From Acidobacteriota bacterium (lineage in GTDB: Bacteria > Acidobacteriota > Blastocatellia > Pyrinomonadales > Pyrinomonadaceae), in contig QQUY01000001.1 in the NCBI GenBank assembly GCA_003385635.1, positions 1,837,001-1,901,000 on the forward strand: DNA of 64,000 bases, in the 5' to 3' direction. The notes beneath the pieces were generated by a model that made no database searches, was not told the DNA's origin, and was given only the letters and a program-made list of their open reading frames with translations. Shown here piece by piece: positions 46,593 through 55,933 of this stretch. Position 1 is the first letter of the stretch. Every line of letters starts with the position of its first letter. The translations under genes and the position numbers were made by a program.

Positions 46593-46636
46593 GGCCTGTC
46601 GTTTGAACGTCAACCAAAACACACAAACGACAAGCC
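46593..46636. repeat. 13-bp inverted repeat upstream of rep, possible origin
   Basis: GGCCTGTCGTTTG (46593-46605) pairs with CAAACGACAAGCC (46624-46636) at 12 of 13 positions around an 18-base loop. A second small stem, GGCAG/CTGCC, follows near 46648-46663. There is no clean T run right after the first stem, so it may be the double-strand origin for the HUH Rep encoded just downstream, or a terminator for the HTH gene. Confidence 0.5.
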
Positions 46637-46760
46637 CGGTTAGCTAGGCAGCCTTTCAACTGCCGATGCTTTTTAACTTGGAGACTGGGCTGTTACGCCG
46701 GCTCGCAAGCCGTTTTGTATTGTAGCACGCCTCGGTCTCAATGACTTGAGGAAACTACTA

Positions 46761-47912
46761 ATGACTACGCTACTCGCCCTTGAAGGCAATGATTCTAAAC
46801 CACCCCTTTCCCAGTTCTCCGAGAAAGACATCCGCATTGCGAAAGCTGAACGTTCAATGGGACTTTGGATCTCTGAGGTTCTCACAGCTCAAGACTCCGA
46901 ACAGCTCCTCCTGCGTGCCAAGAAAATAGAATGGTGTAGCGAAGAATCAAATATTTATCTTGTCAAAGAAGATGAGGTCGTTTGCGGTGAACGTTCCAAT
47001 TCATGGTACGGACGATTGCAGCGATGCTCGGCACGCCTCTGTCCGTCCTGCAACGCTCGTCACTGGGCAAAAGCTCGATCGAGCTACGGAACTGGAATTG
47101 AAGAAGCGATCAGCCATTCTGAGAGTTACAAAGCGACCGCAGTGACACTAACTTTCCCTGCTGAGCTATTCCAGGGTCTCACATTTACCGAAGCATATCT
47201 GAAGACGAATGACCTCTGGCGAAAATTCTATAGGAGCCGAGCATTCACGGATTTTTTTGAAGGAGGAATCAACCGGCAAGAAGTCACAAATGGAAGAGAC
47301 AGCAAGCGACCTGTCCGAATACATTTTCACTTGTTGTTGTTTTCTACGCAGGCTGTTGCTGTCCCAAACCGTGCATTCATGATCAAGATCTGGACCGACT
47401 TTTTGAAGAAGCACCTTCCGGATCTTCCGGGCCTCGAACAGAACGCTGTTCAGGTCGGATATCAAAGAGTGCTTTCACATTCGTCTCTGTTTAAGATCTT
47501 CAACTACATGATGAAGCCTGACCAACTTTCATCCCTAGATGAAGGCTTGATAATTCAGCTCGCTAGCCTAACTCGCTTTCCACGAATGATTTGCGATTTC
47601 GGATGTTTTAAGGAATGGAGGAAAGCGCACCAGACAGGTCAGCCCGAGGATCCTATTCTTGATAACAGGGATATAACTGACAATCGAGAAGAGTCGACCA
47701 GTTGTGACCCTGAGGAGAAATCGGATTCCGATTACGCATTTGAAAGCGAAGTAAGTCGTAAGACCAACAAGAGATCTCCTGAAATCCCTGTTGAAGTAAT
47801 GCTCTCGGAGTACCGGAAGATGATTGTCGAAAGACGTCGGCAGAGGATGAAGGAATTGCGAGAAGAGTACCCTCTCGCTGAATTTATCACTCTTGCCGGG
47901 CTGCGGTTTTGA
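46761..47912 (+). CDS. rep: HUH-type rolling-circle replication initiator (Rep)
   Basis: 383 residues from the ATG at 46761, supported by GAGGA 8 nt upstream; a TTG 15 bp earlier is the other option. A zinc-binding C-x4-C-x2-C near residue 88 (CSARLCPSCNARHW) is followed by motif 1 (TAVTLTFPAEL), the HUH metal motif RIHFHLLLF (about residue 186) and the Tyr/Lys motif FNYMMKPD (about 247). This order matches plasmid-type Rep proteins that nick an origin and stay bound through a tyrosine. On an integrative element it may replicate the excised circle or serve as relaxase-like factor. The C-terminal 100 residues are charged and unique. Confidence 0.85.
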   Translation: MTTLLALEGNDSKPPLSQFSEKDIRIAKAERSMGLWISEVLTAQDSEQLLLRAKKIEWCSEESNIYLVKEDEVVCGERSNSWYGRLQRCSARLCPSCNARHWAKARSSYGTGIEEAISHSESYKATAVTLTFPAELFQGLTFTEAYLKTNDLWRKFYRSRAFTDFFEGGINRQEVTNGRDSKRPVRIHFHLLLFSTQAVAVPNRAFMIKIWTDFLKKHLPDLPGLEQNAVQVGYQRVLSHSSLFKIFNYMMKPDQLSSLDEGLIIQLASLTRFPRMICDFGCFKEWRKAHQTGQPEDPILDNRDITDNREESTSCDPEEKSDSDYAFESEVSRKTNKRSPEIPVEVMLSEYRKMIVERRRQRMKELREEYPLAEFITLAGLRF

Positions 47913-48479
47913 ATTTCCACTACAGACCAAGTAGCCCTTTAAGTATTTCTGAAAGCGATCTGTGAGCCACGTCAGGACTTGCCCCGGACGTAGCTGTAGC
48001 GTTCGACTTTCCAATGCAGATCGAAAGTAGGAACGTTGCATGGCTGACGAGAACACCACGCCCTTTCATCAGGAAGTCCAAGGCTAGTCATAAGTACAAC
48101 GTTGATCGCCGTCGCCTGGAAACTCGAGTTCCTTGCGGGCACACGCTAATCATGATGAAGCCACCCTTCCAGACGGCAAGCTACCCAACGGTGTCCTCAA
48201 CTTCCAGGAGCTTCACTCTTACTCATTGAAGTTCAAGTCGTTCGTAGAAGCCCAAGAAATGTGCCAGTTAAATAGATGATACTTCTCAAGAGGCGATATT
48301 CCGATAAAATCTTACAGATCGAGCTGGTAGTTCTTATCAGCCTCTATACATTGCTCGCAACGAATCCACCGCATTTGAGGACTAGCGGTTTTTGAGGCCT
48401 ACTTAACAGCAAGACGAACCGCTGTTAGAGTGAGTCGAACTCACAGCACCCACTTGACGAGATAGCCCCGAATATCATT
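47913..48479. other. Spacer without a supported gene
   Basis: A frame with ATG at 48040 reads MADENTTPFHQEVQG and then a stop; the same frame resumes protein-like text (LPDGKLPNGVLNFQELHSYS) at 48160-48230 before another stop. This may be a decayed short gene. A perfect hairpin GTGAGT-TCG-ACTCAC lies at 48429-48443, close to the start of the next gene. Confidence 0.4.
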
Positions 48480-51400
48480 ATGCCTTTAGCAGAATCCATA
48501 GCATCCGCCTTAGCAGTAGAACTCGGCAAGAAAGCGTATAGAAGGCTCACGAGTAGGACGCCTGTTAGTTTGGCGATCCAAACGGCGTCCGTGAGACTTG
48601 CTAAAGAGGGACTTGAAATCGAAGGGCACCTTAAGAGCTGGATAATCAGCAAAGAGTTTCAGTCAATTTGTAAGGACGTAGTATCTACAAAGATCTCAGC
48701 GACTGACGAATCAGTGTTGATGTCTTTCATTGAATCCGTCGATTTGTATCTCGGGGAGGAGGCGACGGACGAAAGAAACTTGGAGGTAGCAGAAAGAGTA
48801 GTCACCGTCTTCTTAGAGGAGATGGAAAATCACCTACTTAATTCGGAACAAGGACTCACCACGCTCTCGAGCCAGGTAAAAGAAGGAAATGAAGCAAGCA
48901 AGAGACGAGAACAAGAACAAACGTCGCTACTCAAACAGATTGTTGCTCAGACCTCAAACCTGCCCTTTGGCGAATTTCTTGAATCGACAGAGGGTAAACT
49001 GAAGGACCTTCTCGAAGTCACGTCCGACAAACTCAAGGATCGTAAGTATAAGGACGCCCGGAACACCCTCAATATCGTTCTCGAAACCGTTCCAGTAGAG
49101 TCCCTGGGCAGGTCCTTGATATCAAGAATTGAGAATCAGCTCGGCGTATGTGAACTGATGGTCGGTGAGCGGGGGGCAGCTAGATCTCACTTCAACAGGT
49201 CGCTGGAACTTGAGCCAGACAACCCCAATACATTGGGAAACTTGGCGATGTTGACGTTTATGGATGGCAACCTGAAAGACGCAGTTTCAGTAGCAAGACA
49301 AGCAGTGAAAGTTGATGCAAGACATAGTCAGTCAACTTCAATCCTGATTCGTGCACTCCAGAAAACATCTGGAATCGAAGCCGTGAGTAGTCTAATAAAA
49401 GAGAAGCCTTGGGTCAGGGACGATGCGAACTGTCTTCTAGGACTGGGAATAGCGTATTACGAGGAAGAAAGATTTGACGAGGCCACCGAATGTCTAGAGA
49501 AAGCGATTGCTATAGAAGGCTTCGACAAATCTTGTTATTTAATACTCGGAGCTTCGCACATCAGTCCAGTTTTAAAGAGTTTGCAAGTAGATCCTCCTCT
49601 GGCGTGGAAGCTTCCCGATACAACCTATTCAAGACTAGAAAAGGCCCTCAAGTATTCGGATCTAGCCGTTAAAAGTTTTGGCCAGAGTGAAGCGAGAACT
49701 GACAGAATCGAAAGCTACAGGTTGAGAGCTTCTGTAAACTCATTGCTAGGCAATTACAGTGACGCAATTGAAGATTGCAATACAATCATCGACATTGACC
49801 CGGATAACGATGCCGCAAAGGACATATTGGCACAATCGCTCTTTGAGGATGGAAAGTACCGGGAAGCGGAAAAGGTGTATAGGGCGATCGAAGACCAGGA
49901 AGTCCTCGATCGGACTGTTTACCAAAGAGCCTTTTGTCTTGCAAAACTTGAGCGGTTTCAGGAAGCCTCCACCGTTCTTAGTGAGAATTGGGACCCAACA
50001 GAGTTTTCTTCAAGAATGGTCCTTATTGCCGACATGTTCCTGAATGTTCACATTCTTAGCACTGCCGAACCACACGCAGTTGCGAAGGAGGAAATTGAAA
50101 AATACGTAAGTGATCCGGAACTGGACGAAAATTTTCATGCTCGGATTATTCGATCTAAGCTTTTGATGGGATCCGGCGAATTTGAGCGTGCGAGGGTTGA
50201 ACTTGAGAGCTTTCTGACTATTGCGTCTGCTAATCAGGCTATACAGCTGAAACTAGAACTCGGCACTCAGCTCGCATTCCAAGGAATATGGACGGACGCT
50301 GCCGTCTATTTGGATGAAGTTGTTTCTCCCGGGGTACCAACTGAAACCGCATTCGTTTACGTTGAGACGCTCATCAATTCAGGGCGAGATAAGGATGCGT
50401 TGGCCTTTCTTACCAGGGTTCGAGAAGAGATCGAATTTGAATTACGTCTTGTCGAGATTGAAGTTGGACTTATGGAAACTCTTGGCTTCATTAGCAAAGC
50501 ATATGAATTGCTTGGCGAGCTCTGCGAGGTAGAAAGCAATCCCATCTACCTGCTTGAAGCGGCAAGGTTGTCCATAAGACTTGGCGAAAGCGAACAGGCA
50601 ACGAAGCTGGTCTCTCAAATAGATCGAAGTGCAATTGCTTCAGACTCAAGAGCCCTTGCGAAGCTGTCTCGACTTACTTATGTCTTAGGACTTCCAGATG
50701 CTCGAGATTTGGCGTATAGAGCTTTGTTGACCGATTACGGCAATCCGCAGATGCATATCAACTACCTTGGAATTTGCGTGCACAGTGAGAATGAGAACGA
50801 GCAAGTTGAACTGGATGTTGTTGATGTGGAGACTGCAGTAACGCTTAAGTATGACAATGGAAATGAACAGGTTTTTGTTCTATCCGATTCTGACCCCAGT
50901 AACCATTTGGGTTTAACCTTGCGACAAACAGATAGTCTTTCTGGAAAGCTATTGGGAAAGAGAGTTGGTGATGCTGTCGCATTAAAAGAGTCAGAGTTCG
51001 GTGACCTGAATGCTAAGGTCATTTCCGTAACAAGTAAGTACACCTTTGCCGTCCGACGATTACTGGCGGACTTTGAAAGACTTTTCGGAGCAGACAATAG
51101 GCTCCTTAGCTTAGACGTAGGCGAGGATGACTTCTCTCTCTTCTTTCGCCAGTTGGATCGCAGGTTTGCACATGTGAGCCATGTTCTCGAACTTTATAAG
51201 CAGCATCAATTGCCGGTTAGTCTTGTATCTAAACTTGTTGGGCGATCCAGGTTAGATTCGTGGCTTGCACTGACAGCGAAAGAAGAGGGCCAACTCTTTT
51301 TTCGAGGTGGAGAAAGGGAGCTATTGGCCATCGATAGCGATTGTAAGGATGTAGTAATCGATTTGATAGCTTTATTGACCGGCGAAAGTTTAAATCTCTT

Positions 51401-52253
51401 ACAATTACTCGAAAAGAAATTTGGCACTATTTACTACTCGCAAGAGCTCTTTGAGGAGTTGAATCAATGCATTGGTGAGTCTCAGAACACGAAGAAGAGT
51501 TCCGAAACTGTTTATCGAACTAGCGAGGGCAATTACAATTTTGTCAGTAATTCCGGTCTGCAAGAAGCTAGGTTAGATCGGCTGACACGAATCAAGGAGT
51601 TTCTGACCAATTCTGCGACAAGAATCGAAGGTGCAACTAGTGAGATCGGTGACCGTGCCAAAGTAGATGAAATAGCAAAGGTATTAGGTCGTACTGCCTT
51701 ATCAGCAATTGCAATAGCAAAAACAAAAGGGATTCCGCTGCTTGTTGACGACTTAGGGATATCCACCATAGCTGGCAAAGAATTTGACCTCCCGTCCTAC
51801 TCCTTTCAAACAGTCCTCTTGAGTGCCCTGGAATCGGGTGACTTGCAGGAAGAGGAATACCACGAATCGATTATGAAACTCGTGTTATCAAACTACAGAT
51901 CTCCTGTGCTTACGGTCAAAGACTTCTTGTGGGTTTGTCAGCGATTTAGTTGGCGGCTCGAGCCAGAAGTGAAGTACTTCCTTCGGGAATTGGAGGATGC
52001 TCAAACATCGGCCTTATTCGTAGCAAACGTGACTTCTGAACTAGTTAAAAATGCTTGTCTGAATCTGTCCCAAGACGTCTCTCGAGATTTGTTCATCGAT
52101 TTTCTTTTAACATCACTAGGCAAAAGAAGCGACGTTACTGAAGTTGTGAGCCGTCTGAAAATGCTTCTAGTTGAACGGATGAGACTATTGCCTGTTTATC
52201 TGCCCAAAGTACTCGCAACTATTCGTATTTGGGAACAAGTGAAAGGTTACTAG
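48480..52253 (+). CDS. Large TPR - GreA/B-C-like - PIN domain protein
   Basis: 1257 residues. The N-terminus (1-150) is helical. A long TPR-like solenoid follows (about 170-750; for instance GERGAARSHFNRSLELEPDN and GNYSDAIEDCNTIIDIDPDN). Residues about 780-855 resemble the FKBP-like C-domain of GreA/GreB (VTLKYDNGNEQVFVLSD, then LSGKLLGKRVGDAV). About 955-1100 looks like a PIN nuclease: DVVIDLIALLTGE, ELFEELNQ and IPLLVDDLG supply the acidic residues. The last part is helical. PIN domains cut RNA; the TPRs probably sense a partner or trigger. I recall TPR-GreAB-C-PIN fusions being predicted as conflict-system effectors. It is cargo of the integrative element. Domain calls are by eye. Confidence 0.75.
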   Translation: MPLAESIASALAVELGKKAYRRLTSRTPVSLAIQTASVRLAKEGLEIEGHLKSWIISKEFQSICKDVVSTKISATDESVLMSFIESVDLYLGEEATDERNLEVAERVVTVFLEEMENHLLNSEQGLTTLSSQVKEGNEASKRREQEQTSLLKQIVAQTSNLPFGEFLESTEGKLKDLLEVTSDKLKDRKYKDARNTLNIVLETVPVESLGRSLISRIENQLGVCELMVGERGAARSHFNRSLELEPDNPNTLGNLAMLTFMDGNLKDAVSVARQAVKVDARHSQSTSILIRALQKTSGIEAVSSLIKEKPWVRDDANCLLGLGIAYYEEERFDEATECLEKAIAIEGFDKSCYLILGASHISPVLKSLQVDPPLAWKLPDTTYSRLEKALKYSDLAVKSFGQSEARTDRIESYRLRASVNSLLGNYSDAIEDCNTIIDIDPDNDAAKDILAQSLFEDGKYREAEKVYRAIEDQEVLDRTVYQRAFCLAKLERFQEASTVLSENWDPTEFSSRMVLIADMFLNVHILSTAEPHAVAKEEIEKYVSDPELDENFHARIIRSKLLMGSGEFERARVELESFLTIASANQAIQLKLELGTQLAFQGIWTDAAVYLDEVVSPGVPTETAFVYVETLINSGRDKDALAFLTRVREEIEFELRLVEIEVGLMETLGFISKAYELLGELCEVESNPIYLLEAARLSIRLGESEQATKLVSQIDRSAIASDSRALAKLSRLTYVLGLPDARDLAYRALLTDYGNPQMHINYLGICVHSENENEQVELDVVDVETAVTLKYDNGNEQVFVLSDSDPSNHLGLTLRQTDSLSGKLLGKRVGDAVALKESEFGDLNAKVISVTSKYTFAVRRLLADFERLFGADNRLLSLDVGEDDFSLFFRQLDRRFAHVSHVLELYKQHQLPVSLVSKLVGRSRLDSWLALTAKEEGQLFFRGGERELLAIDSDCKDVVIDLIALLTGESLNLLQLLEKKFGTIYYSQELFEELNQCIGESQNTKKSSETVYRTSEGNYNFVSNSGLQEARLDRLTRIKEFLTNSATRIEGATSEIGDRAKVDEIAKVLGRTALSAIAIAKTKGIPLLVDDLGISTIAGKEFDLPSYSFQTVLLSALESGDLQEEEYHESIMKLVLSNYRSPVLTVKDFLWVCQRFSWRLEPEVKYFLRELEDAQTSALFVANVTSELVKNACLNLSQDVSRDLFIDFLLTSLGKRSDVTEVVSRLKMLLVERMRLLPVYLPKVLATIRIWEQVKGY

Positions 52254-52319
52254 GTTTACAATCAAAAGTCCCCAAGAACAAGCGAATAGCACTGTGTAAT
52301 CAGTCGTTCAAGAAGAACT

Positions 52320-53096
52320 CTATTGCGATTGGATGTCATTTTCTTGTTCGATGACGTAAGTTGCGAATCTCTCGATTAGCTCCTTCGAGATCTCTCGGAT
52401 TTCAGACAACTCTTCTTGGGTCGCTTCTCGTAGAAGATCGGAGAATTTTCCCTGGTGTCTACCCTGTTCAACAGGGTACTCATTCGTGATGTTTCCGAAT
52501 TGGCTCAACTTATCTTTTGAAATCCCTAAAGCCTTTAGAATCCCAAGATCTTTGCCTAATCGTTCCCTGAGCAGTTCTCGGATCTGATAGAGGTGGTGAA
52601 ACTCGTTTCTAGGATCTAAAACTGATGAGTGGTAAAACTCCATCAGCTCTCCTACAGCTCGATCTTTCAAAGATGCCTCTCGCACAAGGTTTAGGAATCT
52701 CTCTTCTTTTTCTTTTCTTTCGTTCTTGGAATCTCGAATGATATTTCCGTCCCTATCCTCGATGACAAAGTCCATTTTTTCCCTGAAAGACAATTTCTCA
52801 TCTACCGAATGGAATCCGTGGTTCTTGCGATTTCCATCGTCATCGATCGAGGTGAATGTACACCCGCCAAATTCAAACTGTCTGTGATTGAGCAGCTGGC
52901 GTGCCAGGAACTCTCTTCTAGCGAGTTCGACAATCTTGGCCTCCAAGGCTGGGGATGCGACACTTTCAGACCCAATAAACTTAAACTTGACGATACCTTG
53001 GTCAATCGTCAGGATTCCTTCATCAACTTCACAACTGAACTCAAACTCGAAGAAGTCTTCAGGTGAATACTCAAACTCTAGTTCTACAGCGTGCAT
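52320..53096 (-). CDS. Hypothetical protein, mixed beta N-terminus and helical C-terminus
   Basis: 258 residues, start ATG at 53096 without a strong ribosome-binding site. The N-terminal 80 residues are acidic and strand-rich (ELEFEYSPEDFFEFEFSCEV). The C-terminal half is helical and holds SSVLDPRNEFHHLYQIRELL (R-x4-H spacing, again HEPN-like) followed by a conserved-looking NEYPVEQGRHQGK. I do not recognise a named family. The R-x4-H motif and the GRHQGK segment are reminiscent of uncharacterised HEPN-containing proteins. It is the last gene of the run downstream of the type I system. Confidence 0.55.
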   Translation of the reverse strand: MHAVELEFEYSPEDFFEFEFSCEVDEGILTIDQGIVKFKFIGSESVASPALEAKIVELARREFLARQLLNHRQFEFGGCTFTSIDDDGNRKNHGFHSVDEKLSFREKMDFVIEDRDGNIIRDSKNERKEKEERFLNLVREASLKDRAVGELMEFYHSSVLDPRNEFHHLYQIRELLRERLGKDLGILKALGISKDKLSQFGNITNEYPVEQGRHQGKFSDLLREATQEELSEIREISKELIERFATYVIEQENDIQSQ

Positions 53097-53159
53097 TGAT
53101 TCTCTGACCTAACGCATTCGTATTCATGAAATGACAAGTTACCCCGAATCAACAAGCCA

Positions 53160-54317
53160 TCAATATCGCCTCTCAGAAAACCGGATCGTATTGCCGTGAA
53201 CCCATCCGGAAATTCGATTCCCTATGACGACAGCAAACCACTGCCCTTTCTGTTGTCGGACCGTTACTGAAAACCCTCTGGGCAATACTTCCAATACTTC
53301 TGAGCTGTTAGAAGGGTATCTCCGAAGATTGGCGTTCTCGGTTATTACAACGGCCTCAACGTCCAACTGATCTTGAAATTCGCTGCTCTGGTCCCTTACA
53401 GATGAGATCCGGTCGTACAGAATCCGTGGCACGGTGCCTCCGTCTTCCTTGAAAGTTCGGACAACGCCTTTTAATTCTGATTCTGAATGGAGGCCCACAG
53501 AAATGGTCTTACTTCTGGTGTCTATGGCGAGCAATGAAATCTCGTCTTGACACATGTGAGCCCTGCAACCTTCGGCAAAGACTACACCATTGTCCACCCG
53601 GACCTCTGGAGATACGTCCCAGTTCCTCATAAACAGGCCGAACCTGCCCTTCAACAGTCGCTGTATCCGATTCTTCAGCTGCGGACTACCGTCAAGCATC
53701 ACAGTGGGAAACTCACCTTCGTACCTGGTCAGCCTCTCAAAGTTCATACTCTCAGTGTCGGACGGCGAGGGTTCTTCAGATCCGTCCGTCGAAGGAGGAT
53801 CAATCATATGTTGTGGATCGGTCGTATCGGCAAGTGAGTCTGACTGAGTCGCCACTTCAGGCTCGACTTGATCCTCCCGAAAGTAGCTCGAAACGAATGC
53901 GATCGTGTAGATAACAACGAGTAAGCCGATCATTCCCGCCGCTACCTTCCAACTGGTTGGTATACGCCAATCATGGCTCGGTTCTTGGGACGAATCTCCG
54001 GAAGTTTCGCCAACTTCGGTTTCAGCATCGTCGCCAACATCCTCCGGTTCACGGCTTTCTTCGGACTCGCTCTCGGAAGTTGTCTCATCGGCTGGATTTC
54101 TCGCTGCGGACTCAAAGTATGTTTTGAGCTGATCGTAGGAGTCATTGATCTCTTTGAGTTTTTCTTCAGCTCGTAACTTTCTAGCAGTTCCTTCGGGAAA
54201 TCGATCTGGATGCCACGCAGCAACGTGATCTTTGTAAGCCTGCTTCAGCTCTTCCAAACTACAACCCTCCTCCAAACCCAGGACGGCGAGCAGTCGGCTT
54301 AGTTCATCTTTTTTCAC
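53160..54317 (-). CDS. Membrane-anchored J-domain protein with C-terminal SH3 domain
   Basis: 385 residues from a GTG at 54317. The N-terminal J domain (about 5-70) has the essential HPD in AAWHPDRFPEG. An acidic Ser/Glu linker, one membrane helix (VAAGMIGLLVVIYTIAFVSS, about 150-170), a middle domain and a bacterial SH3 domain (VITENANLRRYPSNSSEVLE, then QWFAVVIGNRISGWVHG, about 320-383) follow. J proteins recruit DnaK; here the co-chaperone would face the cytoplasm at the membrane while the SH3 part faces out. It lies 80 bp after the coiled-coil gene in the same direction. A role in the defence cargo is inference. Confidence 0.82.
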   Translation of the reverse strand: MKKDELSRLLAVLGLEEGCSLEELKQAYKDHVAAWHPDRFPEGTARKLRAEEKLKEINDSYDQLKTYFESAARNPADETTSESESEESREPEDVGDDAETEVGETSGDSSQEPSHDWRIPTSWKVAAGMIGLLVVIYTIAFVSSYFREDQVEPEVATQSDSLADTTDPQHMIDPPSTDGSEEPSPSDTESMNFERLTRYEGEFPTVMLDGSPQLKNRIQRLLKGRFGLFMRNWDVSPEVRVDNGVVFAEGCRAHMCQDEISLLAIDTRSKTISVGLHSESELKGVVRTFKEDGGTVPRILYDRISSVRDQSSEFQDQLDVEAVVITENANLRRYPSNSSEVLEVLPRGFSVTVRQQKGQWFAVVIGNRISGWVHGNTIRFSERRY

Positions 54318-54397
54318 ATCAATCTAGAATCAACGAATATGGGCAGATCAAAGACTGGAATCCTATAAGGACTCCAATACATCCGAGCAATCCCTGT

Positions 54398-55900
54398 CTA
54401 CCGCTTCCTCGATCTTTTTCGAGGTGTCACTCCTAGCTCCTTTCCCAAGTTCTCAAGCCAGTGCTCGGAGTGAATAATTCGCCTAACCTTTTTGGAATGT
54501 TCTCGAAGCAACTCGGACTTCGACAAACGGGAAAGTGTCCGCCAATCACCTCGGAGCACGTACAAAGCATTACCGTATTTGGGACATTCGAGAACAACTC
54601 GCTCAGTTGCCTTGAATCGGAACACAACATATCCATCAAAACTATCGATTCCGACATAGCACTTGGATGGACTAAACGAGGTAATGATTTGACTAAGGCG
54701 AGATGGATCGATGTGACTTGGAACGATTGACGTGCTCTTTAACTGCCTTACTATCCCCGCAACAGTGATCTCACCTTCCGGGAAAATCCGCCAGCTCACT
54801 GATGAAGGATCCAACTCGCCATCAGGATTGATCGCATTTCCGATCAGTTCCATTTCCTTTCTGGCTTTCATGAGAAGCTCACTGTCGGAATATGCACGGC
54901 GTTCTACGATGCTGCTCACCAATTCTTCCAAGCTCCCGTTCGCTACCCAAACCTCCAGAATTGGAACAAGTTCAGTCTTAACCCTTCTCCGAAGATCCCG
55001 GTAAATCGTCGAGCCCTTAAGGTTGGGGCTTCCCTGCTTTTCTCTTTTTATAATTCTGTCTCTGTGCGAGATGAGCGTCTTCAATAGCTTGCTTTGTTCA
55101 TCCCATCTTGGGACGATCTCGGTCATGATTATCGCTCCCTCATACGAGGGATCGGAGACGTCCTTGACGATTTGGGACTTGAAACGAATGAGTGAATCAC
55201 CATTTGGCCTCCGAGCCGTAGATTCCGTCATTTCGTCGATTACTCTTTCAAGGGCCGAGACTTCTTCTTTGATCTTAGAGATCCTTTGTTCCAGGTTCTC
55301 TAACTTTGCAAAGTTCGCTGAAGTTGACCTTAGGATTCGGGCAGCAGCACTACTCTTCGACTCAGCATTCTTCGTTTTCTCGGCGGCCAAAAGTCGTTTC
55401 ATTCTCCGGAGCAATCTCGCAAGCACCGAAATGTTTAACTGATCCTCGATTCTCGAATAGAATGCTCGGTTCGTCGATTCGATCAATTCGAGCTTCTCTA
55501 ATACAGGAAGGTTAGAGTCCGAAACCCAACCTTGGCCAAAGTCTTCGGAAACCACTACCGATCGAATTAGTTCATTCAGAAACGATTCCAGCCACTGTAT
55601 GTCTTGACGAAGGTTGTCCCTGACATCTTTGGATTTAAAGCTCGGCACTTCGGAAAGAAATTCAAGAAGGGATTCAGCAGCATTCGTCAGCTCGACATTC
55701 TCGTAGTAATGAACCTCGAGATCCGAAAGCAGTTGGGTGCGGTTGCTGGAGATCTCTGATTCAAACAATTCCGTGACGTCACGATAGTAGGCCCGGAGAG
55801 CCGCCATCTCGTCTCGCTGTTCCGAAGGATCTGTCGCCGATTCAGCAAGGCTTACCGACCGCTTGAGATCTTCCAGACATTCAACAAAAGAAAGCGTCAT
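54398..55900 (-). CDS. Coiled-coil protein next to hsdR, family not recognised
   Basis: 500 residues, ATG at 55900 with GGAGA about 7 nt upstream, only 33 bp after the hsdR stop, so probably in the same transcript. Long helical/coiled-coil stretches dominate (LENLEQRISKIKEEVSALER and SVLARLLRRMKRLLAAEKTK). The C-terminal 120 residues form a smaller globular part with KCYVGIDSFDGYVVFRFKAT and end in a basic tail RKRSRKR. No catalytic motif is visible. It could be a structural or regulatory partner of the type I enzyme or part of a separate unit with the J-domain protein. Confidence 0.65.
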   Translation of the reverse strand: MTLSFVECLEDLKRSVSLAESATDPSEQRDEMAALRAYYRDVTELFESEISSNRTQLLSDLEVHYYENVELTNAAESLLEFLSEVPSFKSKDVRDNLRQDIQWLESFLNELIRSVVVSEDFGQGWVSDSNLPVLEKLELIESTNRAFYSRIEDQLNISVLARLLRRMKRLLAAEKTKNAESKSSAAARILRSTSANFAKLENLEQRISKIKEEVSALERVIDEMTESTARRPNGDSLIRFKSQIVKDVSDPSYEGAIIMTEIVPRWDEQSKLLKTLISHRDRIIKREKQGSPNLKGSTIYRDLRRRVKTELVPILEVWVANGSLEELVSSIVERRAYSDSELLMKARKEMELIGNAINPDGELDPSSVSWRIFPEGEITVAGIVRQLKSTSIVPSHIDPSRLSQIITSFSPSKCYVGIDSFDGYVVFRFKATERVVLECPKYGNALYVLRGDWRTLSRLSKSELLREHSKKVRRIIHSEHWLENLGKELGVTPRKRSRKR

Positions 55901-55933
55901 GATTACTTCTCCGTATTTCAGCTAAAGTCCCTT

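Noticed and set aside
48425..48465. tRNA-like TTCGA arm near the start of the TPR-PIN gene
   Set aside because: The stem is a 6-bp hairpin with a three-base loop, not a tRNA T arm, and no acceptor or anticodon arm is present.
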